A DNA stretch of 64,000 nucleotides from Lachnospiraceae bacterium (lineage in GTDB: Bacteria; Bacillota; Clostridia; Lachnospirales; Lachnospiraceae): assembly GCA_031280955.1 (NCBI GenBank), contig JAITGA010000016.1:124001-188000 (forward strand), given 5' to 3'. The translations under genes and the position numbers were made by a program. Shown here piece by piece: positions 15,876 through 24,096 of the stretch (within the stretch, counting starts at the first letter, position 1; every line of letters begins with the position of its first letter). The notes beneath the pieces are model-generated. The model saw only the letters and a program-made list of their open reading frames with translations, was not told the DNA's origin and ran no database searches.

Positions 15876-17264
15876 ATGAAAAGAAGAAAGCTACAATTTG
15901 ATTTACAGAAATTCCTGATTACCCGAATCATAAGCCCGTTATGGTTAAAGTGGAAGGGAATGGAAGATAATGCCGTTTACACAAGGTTTATTGTGAATAG
16001 TGAGTATAACTCGATAGAAACTAATCTTGAGATGCAAAGAGAACGGCTCTACCAACTCATTTGCCATGTAGTAACAAATATCCCTTATTACAGTGAGTTG
16101 GCGAAGGAATTAGATTTTACCTATTCGTTGGAAACTATCTTTAACGATGTAAAGAAACTCCCGCTGCTGACGAAAAAGATAATTCGTGATAATGGAGATA
16201 AGCTGTTGTGGGCTGAACACGATAACAGTATATATAGTAATACATCAGGTGGTTCCACCGGCGAACCGGCGAGTTTTTGGCAGGACAAGCGTTATACGGC
16301 AGAGAGATGGACGGAGTACAGTAACTCAATAGCCGGGTGTGAGTTCGGCGACAAAAATGTATACCTTTGGGGTTCAGAACGTGACATCAGGATTGGAACA
16401 AAAGCACTTAAAGCGAGAATATTCAACAGGTTTTATTATCGTACCAAAATGCTTAATACATTTCGCATGAGTGAGGATGATATGTTTCGTTTCGTCCGTA
16501 CCATGAACAGGTTCAAACCCAAAGGTATTATTTCTTATGCTCAATCGGCATATGAGTTGGCACTATTTATTGAACGAAACGGATTAACCGTTCACTCCCC
16601 ACAGGGAATTGTGTGTTCGGCAGGAAATCTCTACCCCAACATGCGAGAGACAATCCAGAGAGTATTCGGTGCAAAGACATATAATCGTTATGGCTCTCGT
16701 GAAACAGGGGACATGGCAGCTGAGTGTGAATATCAAGATGGTTTACACCTTCATATCTTCGGTCATTATATAGAGATACTTGACAGTAATGGTGAGGAAG
16801 CCAAAGAAGGTGAACTGGGTGAGATATACGTAACACTACTGACTAACTATACGATGCCTCTCATTCGCTATCAAATTGGTGATATGGGAAGAAAGACCTC
16901 GCATAGTTGTCCCTGTGGACGTGGTTGGCCGCTAATGAAAGAAGTGGTAGGTCGTACAGTCGGCGTACTAAAGACACGTAACGGCACTTTAGTTGATGGA
17001 ATATACCTCAATTTCATTTTTTCCGGAATTGATTATATTCATCACTTTCAAGTCATACAAGAAGATTATACGGTTATAGTGGTGAAACTCGTGATCCCGG
17101 TCATGCCACATGAAGATATATGGCAGAAGTTTTGCGAAGATTCGCGAAAGAGGATATACTTAGTGATGGGTGAGGATTGTGAGGTCAGCTTTGACATTGT
17201 TGCAGAAATAGTCCCGCTTGAAAGTGGAAAGTATCTCTATACGATTTCAAAAGTTAATGAATAA
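15876..17264 (+). CDS. CapK/PaaK-type adenylate-forming enzyme
   Basis: This 462-residue member of the phenylacetate-CoA ligase-like (CapK) branch of the ANL superfamily would activate an acid as its adenylate. The P-loop reads NTSGGSTGEPASFWQDKRY near residue 124. It also has NRYGSRETGDMAAEC (adenine-binding turn), LTNYTMPLIRYQIGDMG and CPCGRGWPLMKEVVGR. CapK proteins recur in capsule loci, where they are assumed to take part in acyl or amino-acid decoration of the polymer; the substrate is unknown. The start at ATG 15876 lacks a Shine-Dalgarno. A second CapK-like protein lies at 45330-46667. The neighbouring ATP-grasp gene and amidotransferases suggest a shared theme of modifying carboxyl groups. 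Confidence 0.78.
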   Translation: MKRRKLQFDLQKFLITRIISPLWLKWKGMEDNAVYTRFIVNSEYNSIETNLEMQRERLYQLICHVVTNIPYYSELAKELDFTYSLETIFNDVKKLPLLTKKIIRDNGDKLLWAEHDNSIYSNTSGGSTGEPASFWQDKRYTAERWTEYSNSIAGCEFGDKNVYLWGSERDIRIGTKALKARIFNRFYYRTKMLNTFRMSEDDMFRFVRTMNRFKPKGIISYAQSAYELALFIERNGLTVHSPQGIVCSAGNLYPNMRETIQRVFGAKTYNRYGSRETGDMAAECEYQDGLHLHIFGHYIEILDSNGEEAKEGELGEIYVTLLTNYTMPLIRYQIGDMGRKTSHSCPCGRGWPLMKEVVGRTVGVLKTRNGTLVDGIYLNFIFSGIDYIHHFQVIQEDYTVIVVKLVIPVMPHEDIWQKFCEDSRKRIYLVMGEDCEVSFDIVAEIVPLESGKYLYTISKVNE

Positions 17265-17314
17265 CTCGATATGTTACTATTTGCATAACACATCAACCTG
17301 GGTAGAGGAAGCAA

Positions 17315-19108
17315 ATGCAAAAAACCGCACTAAAAGGCTACTGTGATATCGACAAAGAGGAACACCCCATCTTGCTGCAAGCGCAAAAATCTGCCAGCGG
17401 TCGCTTTTCGCTTGTCATCAACGGCACGATACATAATTACCGCAAAATGGCGGCTCGCCTCGCATGTGAGGGAGGTATTACGAAGAACATCACCGCCAAT
17501 GCAGTCTTTTTATCTACCATTGAGACATATGGGGTGAAGATAGCTCTTTCAATCAGCAAAGGAACTTTCGCTTGCGCTATATATGATTCACTACATCGCA
17601 CCCTCTATCTTGCACGTGACCGTGTCGGTGAGAAGTCACTATATTATGGCTTTATCGACAAGACTTTTGTTTTTGCCTCACATCTTGATGATATTACGGC
17701 TTTTGACGGTTTCAAAGGTTCTATCAATACCGATATTCTGGGGCTCTATTTTGTTCATGGTTATATTCCCGCACCGTATTCAATCTATCAAGGGATATTC
17801 AAACTCGATGCAGGTATGATACTGGAAATCAAAACACCTTTTCGAGAGCATACGACTTACTCATACTGGTCGATGAAAGATACCGCATCATATGGACAAA
17901 CCCATTTGTTCCAAGGGAGTCGCAGGGAAGCTGCTGATGAGCTGGAGAGATTACTACGAGAAACGATACGTGAGCAAGTACCATCTGATATACAAACAGG
18001 TGCTTTTTTGTCGGCGGGAATCGACTCAACAGCGATATGTGCCTTGGCACGACAGGAGTTATCGGGAGAAATAAACAGCTTCACCATCGGGATGCCGCCG
18101 CCGCTTCACGATGAAGCGATTACGGCGAAGAAAATTGCCGCTCATTTAGGCATTAACCATACGGAACACTATATAGATATTGAAGATGCGAAAACTATTA
18201 TTCCTGACCTTGGCGGCATCTATGGTGAGCCTTTTGCCGACGCATCACAAATCCCGACAGTTCTGTTAAGCCGCATGATGAAAAAGAAGTTCATAGGCAG
18301 AAATACTCATGTTACCCACTCTCCGATTGCCACTATCTTATGCGGTGACGGCGGCGATGAACTGTTTTGCGGATATGATTCATACCGTTACTTTGAACGG
18401 GTGTACAAAAAGCTACGACGGATGCCGTACTCCCTGCGGCTTCCGCTTAGTCGGCTACTATGCACAGAAAAACTTCCGTTTAGCGAAGATAACCGTCTCC
18501 GTGGTAGATTGCTTGCCATGAATAGTGTCAGCGAGATATATCTCAATTCCTTGGAAAACTTCCCGCTGGTTCGAGAAATCAGCTGTGATTATATGAATGT
18601 TTCTAACAAGTATACCGAAATCGATCCGCTTTTCTTTGATGAACCAAATCATCAACTAATGCTGATGAATATGTTGATGTATACTTCTGATGATATCTTG
18701 TTCAAAGTAGACCATGCTGTTTCTTCAACCTCATTAGCAACCAGAACACCACTTTTGGACAAGGATATTATTGAGTTCGCATGGAGCTTGCCGATTGAAT
18801 ACAAACGTGATGACAAGGAGGGCAAACTTGTTTTGCGTGATGTCCTTTATCGCTATGTGCCGAGTGAATGGATGAAGCAACCGAAGCAAGGCTTTGGTGT
18901 GCCGCTGGAGAAGTGGCTGAAAGAACCCGTACTCCGTGATTGGGCGGAACAGTTGATTAGTCGTGACACTTTAATCAGGCAAGGCTTTCTCAATCCTGAT
19001 ATCGTCCATCGTATATGGGATGATTTTCTTACTCGTGATTATTTTATTTCCCAGATTTGGTCTATTTTGATGTTTCAAATGTTTTTGGAAGAAAGGAAAA
19101 TATCATGA
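17315..19108 (+). CDS. Second asparagine synthetase B-like amidotransferase without glutaminase cysteine
   Basis: This 597-residue protein is built like AsnB. The C-terminal synthetase half has GAFLSAGIDSTAICAL at 229-244 (PP-loop with Ala instead of the first Gly), TILCGDGGDELFCGYDSYR and KQGFGVPLEKWL. The N-terminal half keeps glutaminase-like pieces such as INGTIHNYR and YLARDRVGEKSLYYG, but the chain begins MQKTALKGYC and lacks the N-terminal Met-Cys-Gly, so it should not hydrolyse glutamine. It is not a recent duplicate of the gene at 10227; the two differ along their whole length. A role in amidating sugar carboxylates, perhaps on a different uronic acid, is inferred. GAGGAAG precedes the ATG, and the stop overlaps the GT11 start (ATGA). 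Confidence 0.82.
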   Translation: MQKTALKGYCDIDKEEHPILLQAQKSASGRFSLVINGTIHNYRKMAARLACEGGITKNITANAVFLSTIETYGVKIALSISKGTFACAIYDSLHRTLYLARDRVGEKSLYYGFIDKTFVFASHLDDITAFDGFKGSINTDILGLYFVHGYIPAPYSIYQGIFKLDAGMILEIKTPFREHTTYSYWSMKDTASYGQTHLFQGSRREAADELERLLRETIREQVPSDIQTGAFLSAGIDSTAICALARQELSGEINSFTIGMPPPLHDEAITAKKIAAHLGINHTEHYIDIEDAKTIIPDLGGIYGEPFADASQIPTVLLSRMMKKKFIGRNTHVTHSPIATILCGDGGDELFCGYDSYRYFERVYKKLRRMPYSLRLPLSRLLCTEKLPFSEDNRLRGRLLAMNSVSEIYLNSLENFPLVREISCDYMNVSNKYTEIDPLFFDEPNHQLMLMNMLMYTSDDILFKVDHAVSSTSLATRTPLLDKDIIEFAWSLPIEYKRDDKEGKLVLRDVLYRYVPSEWMKQPKQGFGVPLEKWLKEPVLRDWAEQLISRDTLIRQGFLNPDIVHRIWDDFLTRDYFISQIWSILMFQMFLEERKIS

Positions 19109-20028
19109 TAATTATTAGGATGACAGGTGGGCTTGGTAATCAGATGTTTCAATATGCTCTTTACATGAAGCTAAAATCACAGGGTAAGGAAGTCAAGTTT
19201 GATGATATCAATGAATATCGCCATAATCTCGCTCGCCCTATTATGCTTCCGATTTTTGGACTGGAATATCCACGGGCGACATGGGAAGAAATCATCGCAC
19301 TTATTGATTTATCACCGCGGATAAGCCAGCGGATAAAACGAAAACTATTTGGGAAAAAGTCAGTAGAGATAAGGGAAAGAGATATCAATTTTGACCCGCG
19401 CTTACTTGAAAATGATCCTGCCTATCTGACCGGATATTTCCAGAGTGAAAAGTACTTCGTTGATATCAAAGAAGATGTACGAAAGGCCTTTGCTTTTCCT
19501 AACTATATTGACATGCAGTTTCCTACTGACCTTGAACAAAAAATCAATGAATATCAAAACATGATAAAGCACACGGAAGCCATCAGTATTCATATCAGGC
19601 GCGGTGATTATTTGCTGGTTGATGAACTGTATGGGGGGATTTGTACAGATGCTTACTATGAAGCAGCGATTACATATATGCAGACGAGGCATCCGGATGC
19701 CGTGTTCTATGTCTTTAGCAATGATATCGCCTGGGTCAAGAAATGGTTGGAAAATCGCTATATTGAAAAAGACGGGCAGAAAAATGCCGGAAACTTCATC
19801 ATTATTACGGGAACGAACGAATATACCGGCTTCGTCGATATGATGCTGATGAGCCAATGTAAGCATCATATCATTGCCAATTCCAGTTTTAGTTGGTGGG
19901 CGGCTTATCTCAACTCATCTCCCGTAAAAACCGTTATTGCTCCAGAGAAGTGGTTAAATGATAACGATAGCAGGGATATTTTTACAGAAGATATGGTAAG
20001 GATATCTGCGGAGGGTGCTTTTTTATGA
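19105..20028 (+). CDS. GT11 family alpha-1,2-fucosyltransferase-like protein
   Basis: The 307-residue frame starting at ATG 19105 begins MIIIRMTGGLGNQMFQYALY, the N-terminal signature of GT11. It contains YLTGYFQSEKYF, HIRRGDY at 163-169 (GDP-fucose binding region) and NSSFSWWAAYLN near the end, all typical. An upstream extension to 19057 exists but ignores the ATGA coupling with the amidotransferase gene and the AAAGGAAAA Shine-Dalgarno. The enzyme is expected to transfer L-fucose, or a related GDP-sugar, to galactose. No GDP-fucose synthesis genes are in the window. Two more GT11-like genes lie at 24093 and 38256. Confidence 0.9.
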   Translation: MIIIRMTGGLGNQMFQYALYMKLKSQGKEVKFDDINEYRHNLARPIMLPIFGLEYPRATWEEIIALIDLSPRISQRIKRKLFGKKSVEIRERDINFDPRLLENDPAYLTGYFQSEKYFVDIKEDVRKAFAFPNYIDMQFPTDLEQKINEYQNMIKHTEAISIHIRRGDYLLVDELYGGICTDAYYEAAITYMQTRHPDAVFYVFSNDIAWVKKWLENRYIEKDGQKNAGNFIIITGTNEYTGFVDMMLMSQCKHHIIANSSFSWWAAYLNSSPVKTVIAPEKWLNDNDSRDIFTEDMVRISAEGAFL

Positions 20029-21068
20029 GTGCTGGCAAAATATCTATTATTGTTCCCATTTATAACATTGAGACATATCTTCGTCGATGCCTTAATTCGA
20101 TTATTGCTCAGACTTACGCCGATTTGGAGATTATTCTGGTCAATGATGGTTCAACAGATACATCAGGATTGATTTGTGATGAGTATGCGGCGCAGGATGA
20201 ACGAATCATCGTCATTCATCAAGAAAACGGCGGACTCTCTGCGGCATGGAATAGCGGTCTGGCGGTGGCAACAGGCAAATATATCGGCTTCGTGGATGGC
20301 GATGATTTCATTGAACCGAACATGTATGAATTGATGTTAGAAGCTATTGTTAATGAAAGTGTAGATTTGTCCATTTGCCGACATTGGATAGACACTCATG
20401 GTGATATGCTTTTTATGAATAGCGGAATGGCAAAGACAACCATTCTCACAAATGAGGAAGCTCTGGAGTATTTTATCAGTGAACAAGACAAATATCGCAT
20501 TTGGCCAACAGTATGGAGCAAGTTGTTTACGAGAGAGGTAGTAAATGGCTTCCACTTTGAGGTGGGCAAAACATCCCAAGATATAATGTATACGACGAAA
20601 ACATTTGTCCGTTCTTTGCGTATTGCTTATTTAGATTCGTATTTATATCACTATAATTCCGAGAGAAGTGACAGCATTACTAATCAAAAAAGTGCGGAAA
20701 AACGTCTGCAAACTGAACTTTTACCGCTACGGCAAAGAATTGCTTACTTACATGAACATGGATTCTCTTTATTGGCGAACAAAGCATCTTATTATTTCTA
20801 TCGGCGGATGTTGTTCTATCATATTGAGTTTATGTGCGAGAAAAACAAAACGGCTTTACAGAAGTTAATACAAATGATGAGAAAAGAGCGGACGGAAATC
20901 CGCACCATATATAAGAATGATTGGGTGAAAACGGGTGACAGGGTGAGGATGGCAGTTTTTCTTTTTAGTCCTCGGCTCTATTATGTATTAGTGTTACTCT
21001 ATGATAGTATCGTGATACCGCTGCGGATGAGGAAGGGTGTTACCGCTAGAGATAGATCATTAGGTTAA
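20025..21068 (+). CDS. GT2 family glycosyltransferase
   Basis: This 347-residue GT-A enzyme has the standard N-terminal catalytic domain: KISIIVPIYNIETYLRRCL, IILVNDGSTDTSG, HQENGGLSAAWNSGL and the metal-binding GFVDGDDFIEP. Later parts have WPTVWSKLFTREVV, common in capsule-type GT2 enzymes. No membrane anchor is evident, so it would act as a peripheral protein. The start overlaps the GT11 stop (ATGA). It is close in build to the GT2 enzyme at 32162. An 83-base gap with a good promoter follows. Confidence 0.9.
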   Translation: MSAGKISIIVPIYNIETYLRRCLNSIIAQTYADLEIILVNDGSTDTSGLICDEYAAQDERIIVIHQENGGLSAAWNSGLAVATGKYIGFVDGDDFIEPNMYELMLEAIVNESVDLSICRHWIDTHGDMLFMNSGMAKTTILTNEEALEYFISEQDKYRIWPTVWSKLFTREVVNGFHFEVGKTSQDIMYTTKTFVRSLRIAYLDSYLYHYNSERSDSITNQKSAEKRLQTELLPLRQRIAYLHEHGFSLLANKASYYFYRRMLFYHIEFMCEKNKTALQKLIQMMRKERTEIRTIYKNDWVKTGDRVRMAVFLFSPRLYYVLVLLYDSIVIPLRMRKGVTARDRSLG

Positions 21069-21080
21069 GCATCAGCAAAA

Positions 21081-21109
21081 TTGACATAAATATGCGAGTA
21101 CAGTAAAAT
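21081..21109 (+). promoter_or_regulatory. Sigma-A-type promoter upstream of the GT17-like gene
   Basis: TTGACA at 21081-21086 and TAAAAT at 21104-21109 are separated by 17 bases, a near-consensus housekeeping promoter. It lies in the 83-base gap before the gene at 21152, giving an expected 5' leader of about 35 bases. Confidence 0.65.
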
Positions 21110-21151
21110 AGAGCCATGATTTAACTTATATTTTAGCGAAAGTGGTATAGC

Positions 21152-22120
21152 ATGGTATACGACGTATTCCCTTTTTTCAATGAAATAGATATATTGAAGT
21201 TGCGCCTTGAAACGATAGGGTTTCTCGTTGACCGCTTTGTGATTGCTGAAGCAACACATACCTTTTCCGGAGAGTTGAAACCGTTATATTTTCATGATAA
21301 TCGAGAAATGTTTTCTAAGTATTTACCCAAAATTGAGTATATTGTAGTAGATGATTCGCCGGAGGAGTTAGGCCCTCATCAACGTGACCGATATCAAAAA
21401 AACCACCTATTGCGTGGACTTTCGGAGGTAAAGGATGATGACATCATCATTTTTAGCGATGTCGATGAAATTCCCAATCCCCATGCGCTTGAAAAGATAA
21501 TAGCGAATTTTGACCCGGAAAAGGTATATCACTTAGCACAACGGATGTTTCATGGCTATCTAAACCGTGAAGAAACGTCGATGAATATATTGTCAATCAC
21601 GGGTGAGTTTGCGGGAGTTTCCCGCCCGATGTGGCTGGGAACTAAGGTTTTTGCGAAAAGGAGTATCCCTGCAACCGGAATTGTCTATATTCGAGAAACC
21701 GATACGGAATCACCTGCGAGCATCCGTGTTAATGATGGCGGTTGGCATTTTAGCTATATGGGGGGGAGCGGCGAAAGGGACGCAACAAAGCGAGTCATTG
21801 ACAAAATTAAAGCGGCGGCTCACCAAGAATATAATGACCAGGACATCTTGGCTGAGGTGACGGCGAAGACAGTACTTGGTAGAAATTTTCTCGGCAGGGA
21901 TGGAGCGGGAAATGATGCCACATTTGTGTGTGTGCCGATTGATGAGACTTTCCCGCAGTATTTGCGCGAGCATATAGAGGAATACAGTCATTTGATAATG
22001 CCGGAAATGACAGCAGGGAGAATTTTGTTTGCGAAAACAGGAATGTATATACGGCGATTTTTCCGTAAGTTGTATCGGCGTTTTATCCGTTTCATTAAGA
22101 CAGGGAAGATACGGCGGTAG
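21152..22120 (+). CDS. GT17-like glycosyltransferase
   Basis: The 322-residue protein opens MVYDVFPFFNEIDILKLRLE and continues with FVIAEATHTFSGELKPLYF and IIIFSDVDEIPNPHALE. This is the pattern of family GT17, beta-1,4-GlcNAc transferase relatives that are often found in bacterial glycan loci. The DVDE acidic motif is the likely metal site. The C-terminal end is basic (RRFFRKLYRRFIRF), suggesting attachment to the membrane surface. The start follows a near-consensus promoter but has only a weak Shine-Dalgarno (AAAGTGG). It is followed by a block of palindromic repeats. Sugar specificity is unknown. Confidence 0.8.
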   Translation: MVYDVFPFFNEIDILKLRLETIGFLVDRFVIAEATHTFSGELKPLYFHDNREMFSKYLPKIEYIVVDDSPEELGPHQRDRYQKNHLLRGLSEVKDDDIIIFSDVDEIPNPHALEKIIANFDPEKVYHLAQRMFHGYLNREETSMNILSITGEFAGVSRPMWLGTKVFAKRSIPATGIVYIRETDTESPASIRVNDGGWHFSYMGGSGERDATKRVIDKIKAAAHQEYNDQDILAEVTAKTVLGRNFLGRDGAGNDATFVCVPIDETFPQYLREHIEEYSHLIMPEMTAGRILFAKTGMYIRRFFRKLYRRFIRFIKTGKIRR

Positions 22121-22128
22121 AAAACCCC

Positions 22129-22312
22129 CGTTAATGCGAGGAAGCACGTAGTGCGACGAAGCAATCCACCAAAGCATCGAATCCCCCGAACAAGATTGCC
22201 ATGTCGTTCGTTACACTCGTTCTTCGTAATGACAAGGGTGAGGAAGCAATCCCCGGAACAAGATTGCTGCGTCGCTCGCTCCACTCACTCCTCGCAATGA
22301 CGAGAACGAGGA
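22129..22312. repeat. Tandem pair of ATTGCGAGG-type palindromic repeats
   Basis: The whole gap between the GT17 gene and the ABC flippase gene is built of imperfect inverted repeats. The first unit runs from AATGCGAGGAAGC (22133) to TCTTCGTAATGAC (22221-22233). The second runs from GAGGAAGCAATCC (22240) to CTCCTCGCAATGACG. The half-sites are versions of the widely spread bacterial element with the core CATTGCGAGG...GAAGCAATC. The units could fold into long hairpins in RNA. They sit directly before the GAAAGG Shine-Dalgarno of the next gene. Confidence 0.7.
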
Positions 22313-22329
22313 AGTACGAAAGGTTATAA

Positions 22330-24096
22330 ATGAAAAAGAAAGGCCTCATCAAATCAATCAGTATAATTCTAGACAAAAAACAACGCCGCCACTTTTACTT
22401 CTTGGGTGTGCTGATTCTTGTCGGCGGCTTTTTGGAGATGGTAGGGGTAACGGCATTATTTTCAGCAATTGCCGTCGTCCTTAGTCCGGGTGATTTGTTG
22501 ATTATAATTGAACAAAACAAATATCTACTTGCAATATACAACTACTTGGGAATTAATGATTTTCGCCACCTTGCGCTTGTAATTATGATTGGTATTATTA
22601 TCGTATTTGTAATCAAGAATCTCTTCGCCTTATATTTGGCATATCAACAAAGCTCATTTATCGCTTTTAACAAAATTAAGATGACCGCCCGTGTCTTACG
22701 GGAGTTTCTCAATCGTCCTTATGAAGCGTACTTGGGTGCGGACATTCCAACGGTCTTTCGCATGGTGGGAGTAGATATCCCCAAGTGCTTTTCACTTATC
22801 TTGGCGGTTTTACAATTGGCGGGAGAAGTGGTGGTGGCGACGTTGCTTTTTGCTCTACTCATCGTAGCTGACTGGCAGTTCACTCTCTTGGTGATGGCTC
22901 TGTTTGGCGGCGTGACCATCTTTTTCCTCAAAGTACTGCGGCCTGTCATCAACCGTGTAGGAGTCGAAAACCATCTGGTTGAAGCTCAAACATCACGGTG
23001 GCGGCATTATACGGTTTATGGGTTAAAAGACATAAAAGTACTCAACAGGGCAAAGTTTTTCATCGGTCGTTACGAAGAAAGCGGTGAAATCGCTGCCCGG
23101 ACGATGCGAACATACACAGTTTTCAATCACACCCCACGACTGTTGGTTGAAACAGTTTTCATTATTGGCGTTTTTGCCTTCGTGTTTGCGTTGCTTGCGA
23201 GCGGCAGCACCCAAGTGGATATGGCAACGACGATGGCTCTGTTTGGAGCTGCGGCCTTGAGAATGTTGCCCAGTTTCACGAGAATCAACACATTTTTTTC
23301 AGAAATTGCTTTTAATAAACCGGCATTTCAATATATTGTCGAAAATCTGGAAGAGGGAATGAAGGTAGATGCTGATGTTGCGGAAATGAAGCAAAAATCC
23401 CTTTCGCCGAAATTGGTTTTGCGTGATGAAATAGCCCTCAATGGAATCACATATGCCTACCCCGGTACTAGCAAGCTGATTTTCGATGATGCCAGTATGA
23501 AAGTTCCATACGGCAAATCTGTTGGTATTATGGGAGTATCGGGAGCGGGGAAATCCACGATCGTTGATATTTTGTTAGGTTTGCTCCGAGCTCAAGTCGG
23601 TACTATCACTTGTGATGGGCGAAACATTTATGAGAATTATGAGTCATGGCTTTCGTCAATTGGATATATTCCCCAGTCAATTTATCTGGTAGATGAATCA
23701 ATTCGTGATAATATCGCTTTTGGGTTAAGCGGTAATCAAATCGACGAGGCACGGATATGGGAAGTGTTAAAGGAAGCTCAGCTTGATCAATTCGTAAAAG
23801 AGTTGCCGGAGGGGTTGGAAACGAACATCGGCGATCAAGGAATCCGCCTTTCAGGAGGACAAAGACAGCGCATTGGAATTGCTAGAGCACTTTACCATAA
23901 TCCTGAGATACTCGTGTTTGACGAAGCAACATCAGCACTTGATAATGAAACTGAACAGGCGGTAATGGATGCTATCAATAATTTCTATGGTCGCAAAACG
24001 ATGATTATTATTGCTCATCGTCTTAACACTATCGCCAAATGTGACATCATCTATAAAGTAATCGACGGTAAGCTGGAGGAGACGGCTTTATCATGA
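22330..24096 (+). CDS. PglK/MsbA-type ABC flippase (fused membrane and ATPase domains)
   Basis: This 588-residue half transporter has six membrane helices in the first 320 residues and a C-terminal ATPase. Walker A is GVSGAGKST near 402. The Q-loop is GYIPQSIYLVDESIRDNIAFG, the signature LSGGQRQRIGIARAL near 507, Walker B ILVFDEATSALD near 527, and the switch IIAHRL. Sequence and size resemble PglK, which flips an undecaprenyl-pyrophosphate heptasaccharide in Campylobacter, so lipid-linked oligosaccharide is the likely cargo. A Wzx-type flippase also occurs (35644), so the locus seems to have two export routes. GAAAGG precedes the ATG; the end overlaps the next gene by 4 bases. Confidence 0.85.
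   Translation: MKKKGLIKSISIILDKKQRRHFYFLGVLILVGGFLEMVGVTALFSAIAVVLSPGDLLIIIEQNKYLLAIYNYLGINDFRHLALVIMIGIIIVFVIKNLFALYLAYQQSSFIAFNKIKMTARVLREFLNRPYEAYLGADIPTVFRMVGVDIPKCFSLILAVLQLAGEVVVATLLFALLIVADWQFTLLVMALFGGVTIFFLKVLRPVINRVGVENHLVEAQTSRWRHYTVYGLKDIKVLNRAKFFIGRYEESGEIAARTMRTYTVFNHTPRLLVETVFIIGVFAFVFALLASGSTQVDMATTMALFGAAALRMLPSFTRINTFFSEIAFNKPAFQYIVENLEEGMKVDADVAEMKQKSLSPKLVLRDEIALNGITYAYPGTSKLIFDDASMKVPYGKSVGIMGVSGAGKSTIVDILLGLLRAQVGTITCDGRNIYENYESWLSSIGYIPQSIYLVDESIRDNIAFGLSGNQIDEARIWEVLKEAQLDQFVKELPEGLETNIGDQGIRLSGGQRQRIGIARALYHNPEILVFDEATSALDNETEQAVMDAINNFYGRKTMIIIAHRLNTIAKCDIIYKVIDGKLEETALS

Noticed and set aside
22129-22312. Repeats considered as a CRISPR array
   Set aside because: Only two imperfect palindromic units, no regular spacers and no cas genes nearby.
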